A DNA stretch of 64,000 bases from Rhizobium rhizoryzae (GCF_011046895.1 NZ_CP049250.1:1958501-2022500), one strand, 5' to 3'. Positions 1 to 8,548 are shown, counted from the first letter of the stretch. The notes: generated by a model from the sequence alone, not told the origin. Translations and numbers: made by a program.

Positions 1-280
1 GAGCCGATATGGTTCTGGTGTCACCCCACCCGGCGCGCTGCGCCGACCTCCCCCTCAAGGGGAGGTGTGAGGATGGCGAACCGGCAGTGAAAGTCCGCAA
101 GCTTCTAATTTTCTGATGAATTTGCGCGGTTGCGTTCCGCCGATCTCCCTCCTTGAGGGGGAGATGTCCGGCAGGACAGAGGGGGGTAATGTCCGCGGGG
201 GCCAATATGGTTCTGGTATCACCCCACTCGGCGCGTTGCGCCGGCCTCCCCCTCGAGGGGAGGTGGGAGGATGCCGAAAC
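1..280. repeat. Composite intergenic repeat (A-B-A)
   Basis: A roughly 70-base unit at 7-80 recurs in the same direction at 205-278, each copy centred on a ctccccct/aggggag palindrome. Between them, at 142-186, lies a copy (one mismatch) of the 44-base repeat that also occurs four times at 43.1-43.3 and 46.1-46.3 kb. I see no credible gene from 1 to 333; the short reading frames here simply translate the repeats. This resembles the mosaic intergenic repeats of rhizobia. Confidence 0.7.
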
Positions 281-333
281 GGCCTTGCCTCCTGTCAGCG
301 TTTGGAGCGCCCGCATTACCAACATTCGCCGTC

Positions 334-1788
334 TCAAACCCCCGTGGCCGGAATGCCGGTGCGTTCCACCTTGCGGGGTGCAACCAGTTCCTTCCAGGTG
401 GAAAGCGCCTTGTTGACGGCGGTAAAGGGCTCGCGCTTGACGAACTGACCGTGACCCTCGCGCGTCTTCACCTGATCTTCCTCGATGGCAACGTAGCCGC
501 GGGTCAGCGTGAAGCGCGGCAGGCCGGTGACTTCCTTGCCCTCGAAGACGTTATAATCGATGGAGGATTGCTGGCTCTTGGCCGAGATCGTCTTGGAGCG
601 CTTCGGGTCCCACACAACCAGATCGGCATCCGCGCCTACCAGAACCGCGCCCTTTTTCGGGTACATGTTGAGGATCTTGGCAATGTTGGTGGAGGTGACC
701 GCCACGAACTCGTTCATGGTCAGGCGACCGGTCATGACGCCATAGGTCCACAGCATCGGCATGCGATCTTCCAGGCCGCCGGTGCCGTTCGGGATCTTTG
801 CGAAATTGCCGACGCCGAAGCGCTTCTGCTCCGTCGTGAAGGCGCAATGGTCTGTCGCCACGCAGGAGAGCGAGCCGGATTGCAGGCCAGCCCAGAGGCT
901 GTCCTGATGCTGCTTGTTGCGGAATGGCGGCGACATGACGCGGCGCGCGGCATGGTCCCAATCCTTGTTGAAATATTCGCTTTCATCCAGCGTCAGATGC
1001 TGGATGAGCGGCTCGCCATAAACGCGCATGCCTTTCTGGCGGGCGCGGCGAATGGCTTCGTGCGCCTGTTCGCAAGAGGTATGAACCACGTAGAGCGGAA
1101 CGCCCGCCATATCGGCCAGCATGATGGCGCGGTTGGTCGCTTCGCCTTCCACTTCCGGCGGTCTGGAATAGGCATGGCCTTCCGGTCCGTCATTGCCTTC
1201 CGCCAGAAGTTTGGCGGTCATGGAGGCAACGACATCGCCGTTTTCCGCATGCACCAGCGGCAGGGCGCCGAGTTCCGCGCAACGCTGGAAGGAGGCGAAC
1301 ATCTCGTCATCATTCACCATCAAGGCACCCTTGTAGGCCATGAAGTGCTTGAAGGTGTTGATGCCCTTTTCCTGAACGATAACCTTCATCTCGTTGAAGA
1401 TGCGCTCGTTCCAGCCGGTGATCGCCATGTGGAAGGAATAGTCTGCCGTGGCGCGGGAGGTCTTGTTGTCCCACATCTGCAAGGCTTCAAGAAGCGATTG
1501 ATCCGGCGCTGGCAGACAGAAATCCACCACCATGGTGGTGCCACCCGCCAGACCCGCGCGGGTGCCGCTTTCGAAGTCATCGGCGGAATAGGTGCCCATG
1601 AAGGGCATTTCCAGATGCACATGCGGGTCGATGCCGCCGGGCATGACATAACAGCCGTCCGCATCCAGAACCGTATCGCCGGAAAGGTTGGGGCCGATCT
1701 CGACGATCCTGCCCCCATCCACCTTCACGTCAGCCTTGTAGGTCAGGTCTGCCGTGACAATGGTTCCGCCCTTGATGACTGTGGTCAT
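334..1788 (-). CDS. hydA: Dihydropyrimidinase
   Basis: This 484-residue amidohydrolase opens the ring of dihydrouracil or dihydrothymine to the N-carbamoyl beta-amino acid, the second step of reductive pyrimidine breakdown in the cytoplasm. The metal ligands expected of the family are all visible: DPHVH at residues 54-58, the AYKG lysine (153) that is normally carboxylated, His180 in VHAENGD, His236 in VHTSC and Asp313 in ATDH. The frame stays open upstream to 1983, but that would run into the amidohydrolase gene, so I chose the ATG at 1788, which begins MTTVIKGG and gives the usual length. It is 31 bases downstream of the N-carbamoyl-beta-alanine amidohydrolase gene on the same strand, so the two are very likely co-transcribed under RutR control. 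Confidence 0.93.
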   Translation of the reverse strand: MTTVIKGGTIVTADLTYKADVKVDGGRIVEIGPNLSGDTVLDADGCYVMPGGIDPHVHLEMPFMGTYSADDFESGTRAGLAGGTTMVVDFCLPAPDQSLLEALQMWDNKTSRATADYSFHMAITGWNERIFNEMKVIVQEKGINTFKHFMAYKGALMVNDDEMFASFQRCAELGALPLVHAENGDVVASMTAKLLAEGNDGPEGHAYSRPPEVEGEATNRAIMLADMAGVPLYVVHTSCEQAHEAIRRARQKGMRVYGEPLIQHLTLDESEYFNKDWDHAARRVMSPPFRNKQHQDSLWAGLQSGSLSCVATDHCAFTTEQKRFGVGNFAKIPNGTGGLEDRMPMLWTYGVMTGRLTMNEFVAVTSTNIAKILNMYPKKGAVLVGADADLVVWDPKRSKTISAKSQQSSIDYNVFEGKEVTGLPRFTLTRGYVAIEEDQVKTREGHGQFVKREPFTAVNKALSTWKELVAPRKVERTGIPATGV

Positions 1789-1819
1789 TGGTCTCATCCC
1801 TCGATCTATTCTTCGTTGC

Positions 1820-3073
1820 TCAGGCGACGATCTCCGCCGTCTCCACCACCGCGTGGAACAGGACGTCGCAGCCTGCGGCAGCCCATTCCTTGGAAATCTC
1901 TTCCGCCTCATTGTGGCTGAGGCCGCCGACGCAGGGGCACATGACCATGGTGGAAGGTGCCACCTTGGCGGCCCAGCAGGCATCGTGCCCTGCGCCGGAA
2001 ATGAGGTTCATGTGGCTGTAACCCAGCTTTTCGGCTGCGTTGCGAACCCGCTCCACCAGAACCGGGTCGAAGGTGACGGGGTCGAAATGGCCGACCGCTT
2101 CCACCGAGCAGCCAACGCCAAGCGCCTCGCAGATTTTCGCGGCTTCCGCCTCGATCTTGGCCCGCATGCGGTCCAGCTTTTCCTGTGAGGGCGTGCGCAG
2201 GTCGACGGTGAAGACCACCTTGCCCGGCAGCACGTTGCGGGAATTGGGCGTGAAGAAGGTCTGGCCAACACCGGCAACTGCGCCGGGCTGTTCGGACATG
2301 GCAACCTCCTGCACCATTTCCATGATGCGGCCAAAGGCAAGGCCCGCATTGACGCGCATGGTCATGGGCGTTGAACCCGTATGCGCTTCCTTGCCGGTCA
2401 GCGTGAATTCCAGCCACCACAGACCCTGGCAGTGGGTGACGACGCCGATCTGCTTGTTTTCCGCCTCCAGAATCGGGCCTTGCTCGATGTGATATTCGAA
2501 ATAGGCGTGCATCTTGCGCGCGCCCACTTCTTCCTCACCCTGCCAGCCGATGCGCTTCAGCTCGTCGCCATAGGTCTTGCCTTCCGGGTCTTTGCGCCCA
2601 TAGGCATAGTCAAGTGAATGCACGCCCGCAAACACGCCAGAAGCCAGCATGGCGGGCGCAAAGCGCGCACCTTCCTCATTCGCCCAATTGGTGACGACGA
2701 TCGGGTGCTTCGTCTTGATGCCGAGGTCGTTCATGGTGCGAACGACTTCGAGACCTGCGAGAACGCCCAGCACACCGTCATATTTGCCGCCGGTCGGCTG
2801 TGTATCGAGGTGGCTGCCGATATAGACGGGCAGGGCATCCGGATCGGTGCCTGGGCGGGTAGCAAACATCGTGCCCATCTTGTCCACGCCCATGGTCAGG
2901 CCCGCTGCCTCACACCAAGACTTGAACAGATGGCGACCTTCGCCATCGGCATCGGTCAGCGTCTGGCGGTTATTGCCGCCCGCAATGCCGGGGCCGATCT
3001 TGGCCATATCCATCAACATGTCCCAAAGCCTGTCGCCGTTCACGCGCAGGTTTTCGCCTGGTGCCGCCACCAT
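1820..3073 (-). CDS. N-carbamoyl-beta-alanine amidohydrolase (Zn-dependent, M20 family)
   Basis: This 417-residue enzyme belongs to the M20/hydantoinase-carbamoylase family, which removes the carbamoyl group from N-carbamoyl beta-amino acids to give beta-alanine, CO2 and ammonia. The binuclear metal site is visible as GSHLD (His88), Asp99, NEEG (Glu133-134) and YHIEQG (His195), with a late SHNE. Gene order, just upstream of dihydropyrimidinase, supports beta-ureidopropionase activity. The same family contains allantoate amidohydrolase (AllC), and no separate allC is seen among the purine genes of this window, so a dual role is possible but unproven. A RutR-like box at 3204-3220 lies about 130 bases upstream of the start. 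Confidence 0.88.
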   Translation of the reverse strand: MVAAPGENLRVNGDRLWDMLMDMAKIGPGIAGGNNRQTLTDADGEGRHLFKSWCEAAGLTMGVDKMGTMFATRPGTDPDALPVYIGSHLDTQPTGGKYDGVLGVLAGLEVVRTMNDLGIKTKHPIVVTNWANEEGARFAPAMLASGVFAGVHSLDYAYGRKDPEGKTYGDELKRIGWQGEEEVGARKMHAYFEYHIEQGPILEAENKQIGVVTHCQGLWWLEFTLTGKEAHTGSTPMTMRVNAGLAFGRIMEMVQEVAMSEQPGAVAGVGQTFFTPNSRNVLPGKVVFTVDLRTPSQEKLDRMRAKIEAEAAKICEALGVGCSVEAVGHFDPVTFDPVLVERVRNAAEKLGYSHMNLISGAGHDACWAAKVAPSTMVMCPCVGGLSHNEAEEISKEWAAAGCDVLFHAVVETAEIVA

Positions 3074-3203
3074 ACGTTCATTCCTTCATCTGTTTCAGCC
3101 GTTGGATCGTGCGATGCGGCTGCTGTTCCCTAATGGTCATCGCCCACCTTCTTTTGACATTCGGCGAGCCAGTGGCTTGCCTTTGCCGAGTGGGTCATTG
3201 ATA

Positions 3204-3220
3204 TTTGACCGATTGGTAAA
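3204..3220. promoter_or_regulatory. Putative RutR operator 1
   Basis: The 17-mer TTTGACCGATTGGTAAA lies between the divergent amidohydrolase and rutR genes. Its inner 16 bases match the published E. coli RutR consensus TTGACCAnnTGGTCAA at all but two defined positions. A nearly identical 17-mer (one difference), on the other strand, lies upstream of preT at 7271-7287. The match is seen directly; binding by the local regulator is inferred. Confidence 0.7.
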
Positions 3221-3364
3221 AGCTTACAATTTCCACCGCCGCACTCAAGCGCAAAATCGCATTGGCGATGAAAAAATGAACAAGTTTCCGGCAGTCATTC
3301 TGGCGGTGTAAAATTTGTGCACTTGCGATAGGGTCGTGCGGGTGAGAGGGGACCGGGAAGGCAG

Positions 3365-3997
3365 ATGATTCCACGAGCGGCGAAGACACAGCGGCGCACA
3401 CGCATTCAGGAAGAGAAGGAGGAAAAGATCCTCCAGGCTGCGCTGGACGTGTTTTCCGCCTATGGCTTTCGCGGTGCGACCATTGACCAGATTGCGGAAG
3501 CGGCAGGCATGTCGAAGCCGAACCTGCTCTATTATTTCAGGACCAAGGAGGCCATCCACAGGGCGCTTTTGGACCACATGCTCTTTACCTGGCTGGAGCC
3601 GCTGCAGGCCTTCAATTCGGAGGGCAATCCGGAAACGGAGATTCGTTCCTACATCCGTCGCAAGCTGGAAATGTCTCGCGATTACCCGCGCGAAAGCCGC
3701 CTCTTCGCCAATGAGATCATTCAAGGCGCGCAGCATATCGAGGATGGATTGAAGGGTCCGCTGAAGGAGCTGGTGGATGAGAAGGCGGAGGTGATCCGCG
3801 CCTGGATCAAGGCGGGCAAGATTGCCAAATGCGACCCCTATCACCTGATTTTCTCGATCTGGTCCACCACGCAGCACTACGCGGATTTTGATGTGCAGGT
3901 GCAGGCGGTACTAGGCGACAAATCAGGCGATGGCCGTTTCGAGGATGCCGCCCGTTTTCTGGAAGACCTGTTCATGCGGGGGTTGGGGATCAGGTAG
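3365..3997 (+). CDS. rutR: TetR-family pyrimidine utilisation regulator (RutR type)
   Basis: This 210-residue TetR-family protein has its helix-turn-helix at about residues 22-66, ending in the typical SKPNLLYYFRTKEAIH stretch, followed by a RutR-type ligand domain with late W and H residues (WSTTQHYADF). RutR senses uracil or thymine and represses pyrimidine catabolic genes. Here it is divergent from the amidohydrolase/dihydropyrimidinase operon, with a RutR-like box in the shared spacer. Start: the ATG at 3365, preceded by a GGAAGGCAG purine run. Confidence in the family is high, and in RutR identity good because of neighbours and operator. Confidence 0.88.
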   Translation: MIPRAAKTQRRTRIQEEKEEKILQAALDVFSAYGFRGATIDQIAEAAGMSKPNLLYYFRTKEAIHRALLDHMLFTWLEPLQAFNSEGNPETEIRSYIRRKLEMSRDYPRESRLFANEIIQGAQHIEDGLKGPLKELVDEKAEVIRAWIKAGKIAKCDPYHLIFSIWSTTQHYADFDVQVQAVLGDKSGDGRFEDAARFLEDLFMRGLGIR

Positions 3998-4007
3998 GAT
4001 GAGTTGA

Positions 4008-4196
4008 TTAACTCATATTGCTGGGTAGGACCTCAGCATCCGGCATTGTGCCACCAAGCGCGATAAGGCGTTTGCCGGAAGCGACACGGATCAGTGTTTC
4101 AAGGGCCTGTCGCACCAGCGCGTCCGTCTCTTTCGTCCCCGTCAGGGCGCGGGCGCGTTCTAGAAGGTCATCGTCGAGGTTGATGGTGGGTCGCAT
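4008..4196 (-). CDS. VapB-family antitoxin (no toxin beside it)
   Basis: This 62-residue protein begins MRPTINLDDDLLERARALTG, the ribbon-helix-helix type start of VapB/DUF2191 antitoxins, and continues with the KETDALVRQALETLI helix. Such antitoxins neutralise VapC PIN-domain RNases and repress their own promoter. No vapC or other toxin follows: the gene ends 11 bases from the convergent rutR stop. An inverted repeat at 4221-4247, just upstream, would suit autoregulation. It may be an orphan left after loss of its toxin, or a small regulator in its own right. Confidence 0.75.
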   Translation of the reverse strand: MRPTINLDDDLLERARALTGTKETDALVRQALETLIRVASGKRLIALGGTMPDAEVLPSNMS

Positions 4197-4220
4197 GGGA
4201 TGGCTCCAGTTGCATCAAAT

Positions 4221-4247
4221 ATAGAACCATTTGGTGCGGGGTTCTAT
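4221..4247. promoter_or_regulatory. Inverted repeat upstream of vapB-like gene
   Basis: ATAGAACC at 4221-4228 is repeated as its exact complement, GGTTCTAT, at 4240-4247 with an 11-base spacer, 25 bases upstream of the antitoxin ATG. Ribbon-helix-helix antitoxins usually bind such palindromes over their own promoter. The repeat is seen; its role as operator is inferred. Confidence 0.45.
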
Positions 4248-4354
4248 GCCAAACACCATGTCTTAGCCGTGCCAGCAGCCTGAACGTACTTTGATCCAAG
4301 AGCAGGGCGTTCCCGTACCACCAGACTGCTTCCAATCTGGCTTTCCAGCCGCGA

Positions 4355-4441
4355 CGTCATTCTCAGCCTTGTGCCGAGAATCTACTGAGGTCCAATACAA
4401 TCAAGCGTTTGTAGATGCTCGGGACAAGCCCGAGCATGACG
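4355..4441. repeat. RIME-like double palindrome, copy 1
   Basis: An 87-base unit bounded by CGTCAT and ATGACG contains two hairpins: attctc...gagaat with a short loop, and ATGCTCGGG...CCCGAGCAT. A second copy of the same length lies at 11222-11308. The two-palindrome layout matches the RIME elements described in rhizobia. It fills most of the gap between vapB and preA; no gene is seen in this gap (4197-4516). Confidence 0.7.
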
Positions 4442-4516
4442 GAAGATTGAGTGAACCCTTTGTCATCAAGAACAGGGCACTTTCGCGCCCCGCCCAATCT
4501 CTATCCCCTAATCCGC

Positions 4517-5830
4517 TTACTCCGCGGCAACCTGTGCCATCGGGTTGTTGGGGTGCGTGGTCCAGTTGGCGTAGTTCGGATCGACGATCTTGCCGGTGCG
4601 CTGGTCGAGCGTTCCCGGTTCCAGCCCCACCATGGTGATGCAGTTTTCGACCGGACAGACGTTGACGCAGAGGTTGCAGCCCACGCATTCGTCTTCCATC
4701 ACCTCAAAGTGGCGCACGCCATTGACCATGCTGGTGATGGCCTGGTGCGAGGTATCCTCGCAGGCGATGTGGCAGCGGCCGCATTTGATGCAGGCATCCT
4801 GATCGATATGGGCCTTGGCCACATAATTGAGGTTGAGGTATTTCCAGTCGGTCACGTTCGGCACGGCGCGTCCGGTGATATCATCCAGCGAGCGGTGGCC
4901 CTTCTCGTCCATCCAGTCGGACAAGCCAGAGATCATTTCCTGAACGATCTTGAACCCATAGGTCATTGCGGCGGTGCAGACCTGCACGTTGCCGGCACCC
5001 AGGACCAGGAATTCTGCCGCATCGCGCCATGTCGTCACGCCGCCAATGCCGGAGATCGGCAGGCCATAGGTTTCCGGATCGCGGGCGATTTCTGAAACCA
5101 TGTTGAGCGCGATGGGCTTGACGGCTGGCCCGCAATAGCCGCCGTGGCTGCCCTTGCCGCCGACGGTTGGCATGGGTGCGAAGTTATCCAGATCGACCGA
5201 GACGATGGAGTTGATCGTGTTGATCAAGGAGACGGCATCCGTGCCGCCGCGTTTTGCGGCGCGGGCCGGGTTGCGGATATCCGTGATGTTCGGCGTCAGC
5301 TTCGTAATCACCGGCATGCGACTATACTGCTTGCACCAGCGAACGACCATTTCGATATATTCCGGCACCTGGCCGACGGCGGAACCCATGCCGCGCTCGG
5401 ACATGCCGTGCGGACAGCCGAAGTTGAGCTCTATGCCGTCAGCGCCTGTTTCTTCCACCAGCGGCAGAATGGCCTTCCACTCTTCCTCGACGCAAGGCAC
5501 CATGATGGAGGCGATGAGGGCGCGATCCGGCCAGTTCATCTTCACCTGCTTCATTTCCTGCAGGTTGATCTGGAGAGGCCGGTCGGTAATGAGCTCGATG
5601 TTGTTGAGACCCAGCAGGCGGCGGTCGGCACCCCAGATTGCGCCATAGCGTGGGCCGTTGACGTTGACGACCGGCGGTCCTTCGGAGCCGAGTGTTTTCC
5701 ACACCACGCCGCCCCAGCCTGCCTTGAAGGCACGCTCGACGTTATAGGCCTTGTCAGTCGGCGGCGCGGAGGCCAGCCAGAAGGGGTTCGGCGATTTGAT
5801 GCCGACGAAGTTGTTGCGAAGATCAGCCAT
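4517..5830 (-). CDS. preA: NAD-dependent dihydropyrimidine dehydrogenase subunit PreA
   Basis: This 437-residue subunit reduces uracil or thymine to the dihydro form, the first step of the reductive pathway. The N-terminal part is an FMN-binding dihydroorotate-dehydrogenase-like barrel; the active-site loop GCPHGMSERGMG places the catalytic cysteine at residue 139, by comparison with mammalian dihydropyrimidine dehydrogenase. Two C-terminal 4Fe-4S motifs, CIKCGRC from residue 347 and CVGCNLC from 382, relay electrons from the partner PreT. The gene lies 15 bases downstream of preT on the same strand, which supports an operon and a PreT-PreA complex. Confidence 0.94.
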   Translation of the reverse strand: MADLRNNFVGIKSPNPFWLASAPPTDKAYNVERAFKAGWGGVVWKTLGSEGPPVVNVNGPRYGAIWGADRRLLGLNNIELITDRPLQINLQEMKQVKMNWPDRALIASIMVPCVEEEWKAILPLVEETGADGIELNFGCPHGMSERGMGSAVGQVPEYIEMVVRWCKQYSRMPVITKLTPNITDIRNPARAAKRGGTDAVSLINTINSIVSVDLDNFAPMPTVGGKGSHGGYCGPAVKPIALNMVSEIARDPETYGLPISGIGGVTTWRDAAEFLVLGAGNVQVCTAAMTYGFKIVQEMISGLSDWMDEKGHRSLDDITGRAVPNVTDWKYLNLNYVAKAHIDQDACIKCGRCHIACEDTSHQAITSMVNGVRHFEVMEDECVGCNLCVNVCPVENCITMVGLEPGTLDQRTGKIVDPNYANWTTHPNNPMAQVAAE

Positions 5831-5845
5831 GGTTCATCTCCCGGT

Positions 5846-7207
5846 TCAAGCGACGGCCACAGCCGGCTGACCGGCGGAAGCGAAGGCAAGATGAATGGCG
5901 TCGGCGGCATCGCGCCCATGCGCCACGGCGGAAACGGTGAGATCTTCCCCCCGGTTGACGCAATCACCGCCGGCATAGACCCGTTCCATGGAGGTGCGAC
6001 ACTGATCGTCTACCACGATGCGGCCTTTTTCCATGGATAGCGCACCCAGGCCGCTGGCCTTCAAGGACTGACCGATGGCCTTGAAGATCTGGTCGGCGGC
6101 AATCACGCCCGTCTCGCCGGTGCCGACAAGATGGCCATCGCGAAGAGCGGTATATTCCAGCTCGATCCCGGCCACTGCGCCATCCTTGCCAAGAATGCGC
6201 TTCGGCGCCAGCCAGTGACGGATGGAAACGCCCCTGGATGCAGCGAGATCCTGCTCATATTCGGAAGCGTTCATATGCTCCTTGCCGCGGCGATAGCAGA
6301 TGGTGACTTCTTCGGCACCCAGCAACTTGGCCTGAACGGCAGCATCGACTGCGGTCATGCCGCCGCCGAGAACCACAACGCGACGGCCGATTGGCACATC
6401 CGCCTTGTTGTCTGCCTGACGCAGATAGGCGATGAAATCCACCGCATCATCGACGCCCGAAAGTTCTTCGCCTTCGATGCCGAGGCCGTTGACGCCGGCA
6501 AGGCCGATACCAATGAAGACGGCGTCATAATCGGCGGCCAGATCCTGCAGGGAGAAATCGCGACCCAGAGCCATGCCGTTGCGAATCTCGATGCCGCCGA
6601 TGGCCAGAAGATAATCCACTTCCTTCTGGGCGAAATTATCCGGGGCCTTGTAGGTGGCAATGCCATATTCGTTGAGGCCGCCCGCCTTTTCACGCGCATC
6701 GAAGACAACGACCGAGTGGCCGTTCATCGCCAGACGGTGCGCGCAGGCGAGACCGGCCGGACCGGCACCGACAACCGCAATGGTGCGGCCCGTTTCCGCC
6801 GCGCGATGGAAGAACTGGCGGTTCTGTTCCATCGCAATATCGGTGGCGTAACGTTGCAGGCGGCCGATATCGACCGGACGATCCTCTGCGGTGTTGCGCA
6901 CGCAGGCCTGTTCGCACAGCGTTTCGGTGGGACAGACGCGCGCGCACATGCCGCCCAGAATGTTCTGGGAGAAGATGGTGCGGGCAGCGCCCAGCGGATT
7001 GGCTGTCGATATCTGCCGGATGAACAGCGGAATATCGATTTCGGTGGGACAGGCCGTCATGCACGGCGCGTCATGGCAGAAATAGCACCGGTCGGATGCT
7101 ACCAGTGCCTCGTGCTTGTCAAAGCGCGGATGAAGGTCTGAAAAATTATGTTCGTACTCCGCGGGCGCCAGACGGCCTCCCGCGATACCGCTTCCCAGTC
7201 TGTGCAT
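5846..7207 (-). CDS. preT: Dihydropyrimidine dehydrogenase subunit PreT (flavoprotein)
   Basis: This 453-residue subunit takes electrons from NADH and passes them through FAD and iron-sulfur clusters to PreA. The N-terminal cysteine sets at residues 41/44/49/53 and 88/92/98/102 match the fused N-terminal domain of dihydropyrimidine dehydrogenase and glutamate synthase small subunit. The FAD motif VGAGPAG is at about 146-152, and a second Rossmann motif (VVLGGGMTAVD) lies in the NADH domain. It is the first gene of a preT-preA operon. A RutR-like box at 7271-7287 lies about 65 bases upstream of the start, so repression by RutR is likely. Confidence 0.93.
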   Translation of the reverse strand: MHRLGSGIAGGRLAPAEYEHNFSDLHPRFDKHEALVASDRCYFCHDAPCMTACPTEIDIPLFIRQISTANPLGAARTIFSQNILGGMCARVCPTETLCEQACVRNTAEDRPVDIGRLQRYATDIAMEQNRQFFHRAAETGRTIAVVGAGPAGLACAHRLAMNGHSVVVFDAREKAGGLNEYGIATYKAPDNFAQKEVDYLLAIGGIEIRNGMALGRDFSLQDLAADYDAVFIGIGLAGVNGLGIEGEELSGVDDAVDFIAYLRQADNKADVPIGRRVVVLGGGMTAVDAAVQAKLLGAEEVTICYRRGKEHMNASEYEQDLAASRGVSIRHWLAPKRILGKDGAVAGIELEYTALRDGHLVGTGETGVIAADQIFKAIGQSLKASGLGALSMEKGRIVVDDQCRTSMERVYAGGDCVNRGEDLTVSAVAHGRDAADAIHLAFASAGQPAVAVA

Positions 7208-7270
7208 GTTGCTTCCCTCTTTTATGGAATTTGTTACGCAACTGAAGAGGAGCCTAGCACGGCCAAAAAA

Positions 7271-7287
7271 TTTATCAATCGGTCAAA
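7271..7287. promoter_or_regulatory. Putative RutR operator 2
   Basis: Read on the minus strand this is TTTGACCGATTGATAAA, differing at one base from the box at 3204-3220. It stands between preT and the divergent gene at 7441, in the direction of preT. The pairing of two such sites with the two pyrimidine operons is strong circumstantial evidence for a RutR regulon. Confidence 0.65.
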
Positions 7288-7440
7288 TTTTGGGAAATTG
7301 GCAGAACGCAAGCTCAGGGCGGAGACGCTTGCGCGAGGCTTGCAGCACCGCTTTTCCGAGGCTCAATCGGCGTTGTCGGATCGATGGCTCAAGGTTATGC
7401 CTAATGCTTCATTAACGTGATTGCTGATGGAGTGCTGCCT

Positions 7441-7872
7441 TTGACCGGAACACAGAAATCGCGGCACTATCTTGCCGAACATTATCAGACGCTTGGGCGG
7501 ATCGATCTCAACTATCGCGAAACGAACCTTCTGGTGCGTGCGGTCTATTCGTCCAAGGGCATGAAGAACTTCTCGACCATGCAGGTGCGCATAACCAAGC
7601 TTTCGACGGAAGGCGCGTTGCTGCACGGGCACCTTCTGGAATTCCTGCCGGAGCAGTTTTACCTGTGCCTTGGCGAAAAGGAGATCTTCATCACCTGCGC
7701 CAAGCGGCAGTTGAAGGACAACAAGATGGCGGTCGTCTTTGCACAGCCGGAATCATCCGCCTTCGTGCAGGCGCTGGTAAGGGTCCGCACCCCGCTCAGC
7801 ATGTTGAAGCGGTTGCGCGGTGACTGTGCGCCGGCCATCGAAGCCCGGATCACCTCTCGTCACCGGGACTGA
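7441..7872 (+). CDS. Conserved hypothetical protein, PilZ-like
   Basis: This protein of about 143 residues has no certain function. A stretch reading KLSTEGALL followed by a beta-rich region and a late VVFAQPES resembles the second motif and barrel of PilZ domains, which bind cyclic di-GMP, but the usual RxxxR motif is not clear, so I treat this as weak. No signal peptide or membrane segment is seen. I chose the TTG at 7441 because a GGAG lies eight bases upstream; a GTG at 7417 in the same frame is the alternative. It is divergent from preT. Confidence 0.5.
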   Translation: MTGTQKSRHYLAEHYQTLGRIDLNYRETNLLVRAVYSSKGMKNFSTMQVRITKLSTEGALLHGHLLEFLPEQFYLCLGEKEIFITCAKRQLKDNKMAVVFAQPESSAFVQALVRVRTPLSMLKRLRGDCAPAIEARITSRHRD

Positions 7873-8009
7873 AAAGCCGTCAGCCACGGGTCTGCCGATT
7901 GCACTCACAGGCCCGTGCGAAAATATGATCCTTTCTATCAAGTTTAATCTTTACTCCTTTTGTCATGTTATCTATGGTCCGCCTCGCAGTGTCCACCAAG
8001 GGCAAGCAC

Positions 8010-8053
8010 CTAAAGCGAGTAGCGATCTTTCAGATTCGCTCCTGACGCTTTAG
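8010..8053. repeat. Nested palindrome
   Basis: CTAAAGCG at 8010-8017 pairs with CGCTTTAG at 8046-8053, and inside it AGCGATCT pairs with AGATTCGCT around a small loop, giving a long two-tier hairpin followed by a T run. It could end transcription of the upstream gene or be a repeat of the chromosome. Nothing else is seen in the 260-base gap between the genes ending at 7872 and starting at 8135. Confidence 0.55.
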
Positions 8054-8134
8054 CTCTTTTTATTGTCGCATGTCGTTATCGCAAAACCGCTCCACACTTT
8101 TGCGCGCCATGCTAGAGACGAGGGAAGACGAGCC

Positions 8135-8545
8135 GTGGCCAAGAAGGACAAGCGCAAGCCGGCAGGCAAGCAAGGGGGCAAGGCTTCGGCCAAGACCGCT
8201 CAGTTGCAGACGATTGAGAAGATCGACGATGCGTCCGGCGTGAAAAGCTTTCTCTATGTCGGCGGCAGGGATTGCCAGGTGGCCCATTTGCGCGAGATCG
8301 CCGAGAGCTATGGCGCGGAACTCATTCATCATGACGGCGGTTTGAGAGAGGCCGTTTCGCGCATCGATACGCTCTTGCCCTCCGTGGACTGCGTTTTCTG
8401 CCCGATCGACTGTATCAGCCACGATGCATGCCTGCGGGTGAAGACCGGCTGCAAGAAGTTCAGCAAGGCTTTCATTCCTTTGAGAAACGGCTCGAAATCG
8501 AGCCTGGAGCGGGCATTGCAGACCATGAAAGAACGGAACGCATAA
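8135..8545 (+). CDS. DUF2325 domain protein
   Basis: About 136 residues. A lysine-rich N-terminus (AKKDKRKPAGKQ) leads into a DUF2325 domain recognisable by FLYVGGRDCQ, then HHDGGL, and a late CPIDCISHDAC cluster whose cysteines could bind metal or form disulfides. The domain's function is unknown. I prefer the GTG at 8135, preceded by GAGGGAAG at good distance, over the TTG at 8063, which gives an extra 24 residues without a clear ribosome site. The next gene starts three bases after its stop, so the two are co-transcribed. Confidence 0.75.
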   Translation: MAKKDKRKPAGKQGGKASAKTAQLQTIEKIDDASGVKSFLYVGGRDCQVAHLREIAESYGAELIHHDGGLREAVSRIDTLLPSVDCVFCPIDCISHDACLRVKTGCKKFSKAFIPLRNGSKSSLERALQTMKERNA

Positions 8546-8548
8546 GCC

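Noticed and set aside
116..448. Short frames in the first 450 bases
   Set aside because: They translate the intergenic repeats and the tail of dihydropyrimidinase in the wrong direction.
271..1920. Long plus-strand frame opposite dihydropyrimidinase
   Set aside because: It mirrors a gene with all catalytic motifs; its product is His/Arg/Gly-rich without family features, as expected of an antisense shadow in GC-rich DNA.
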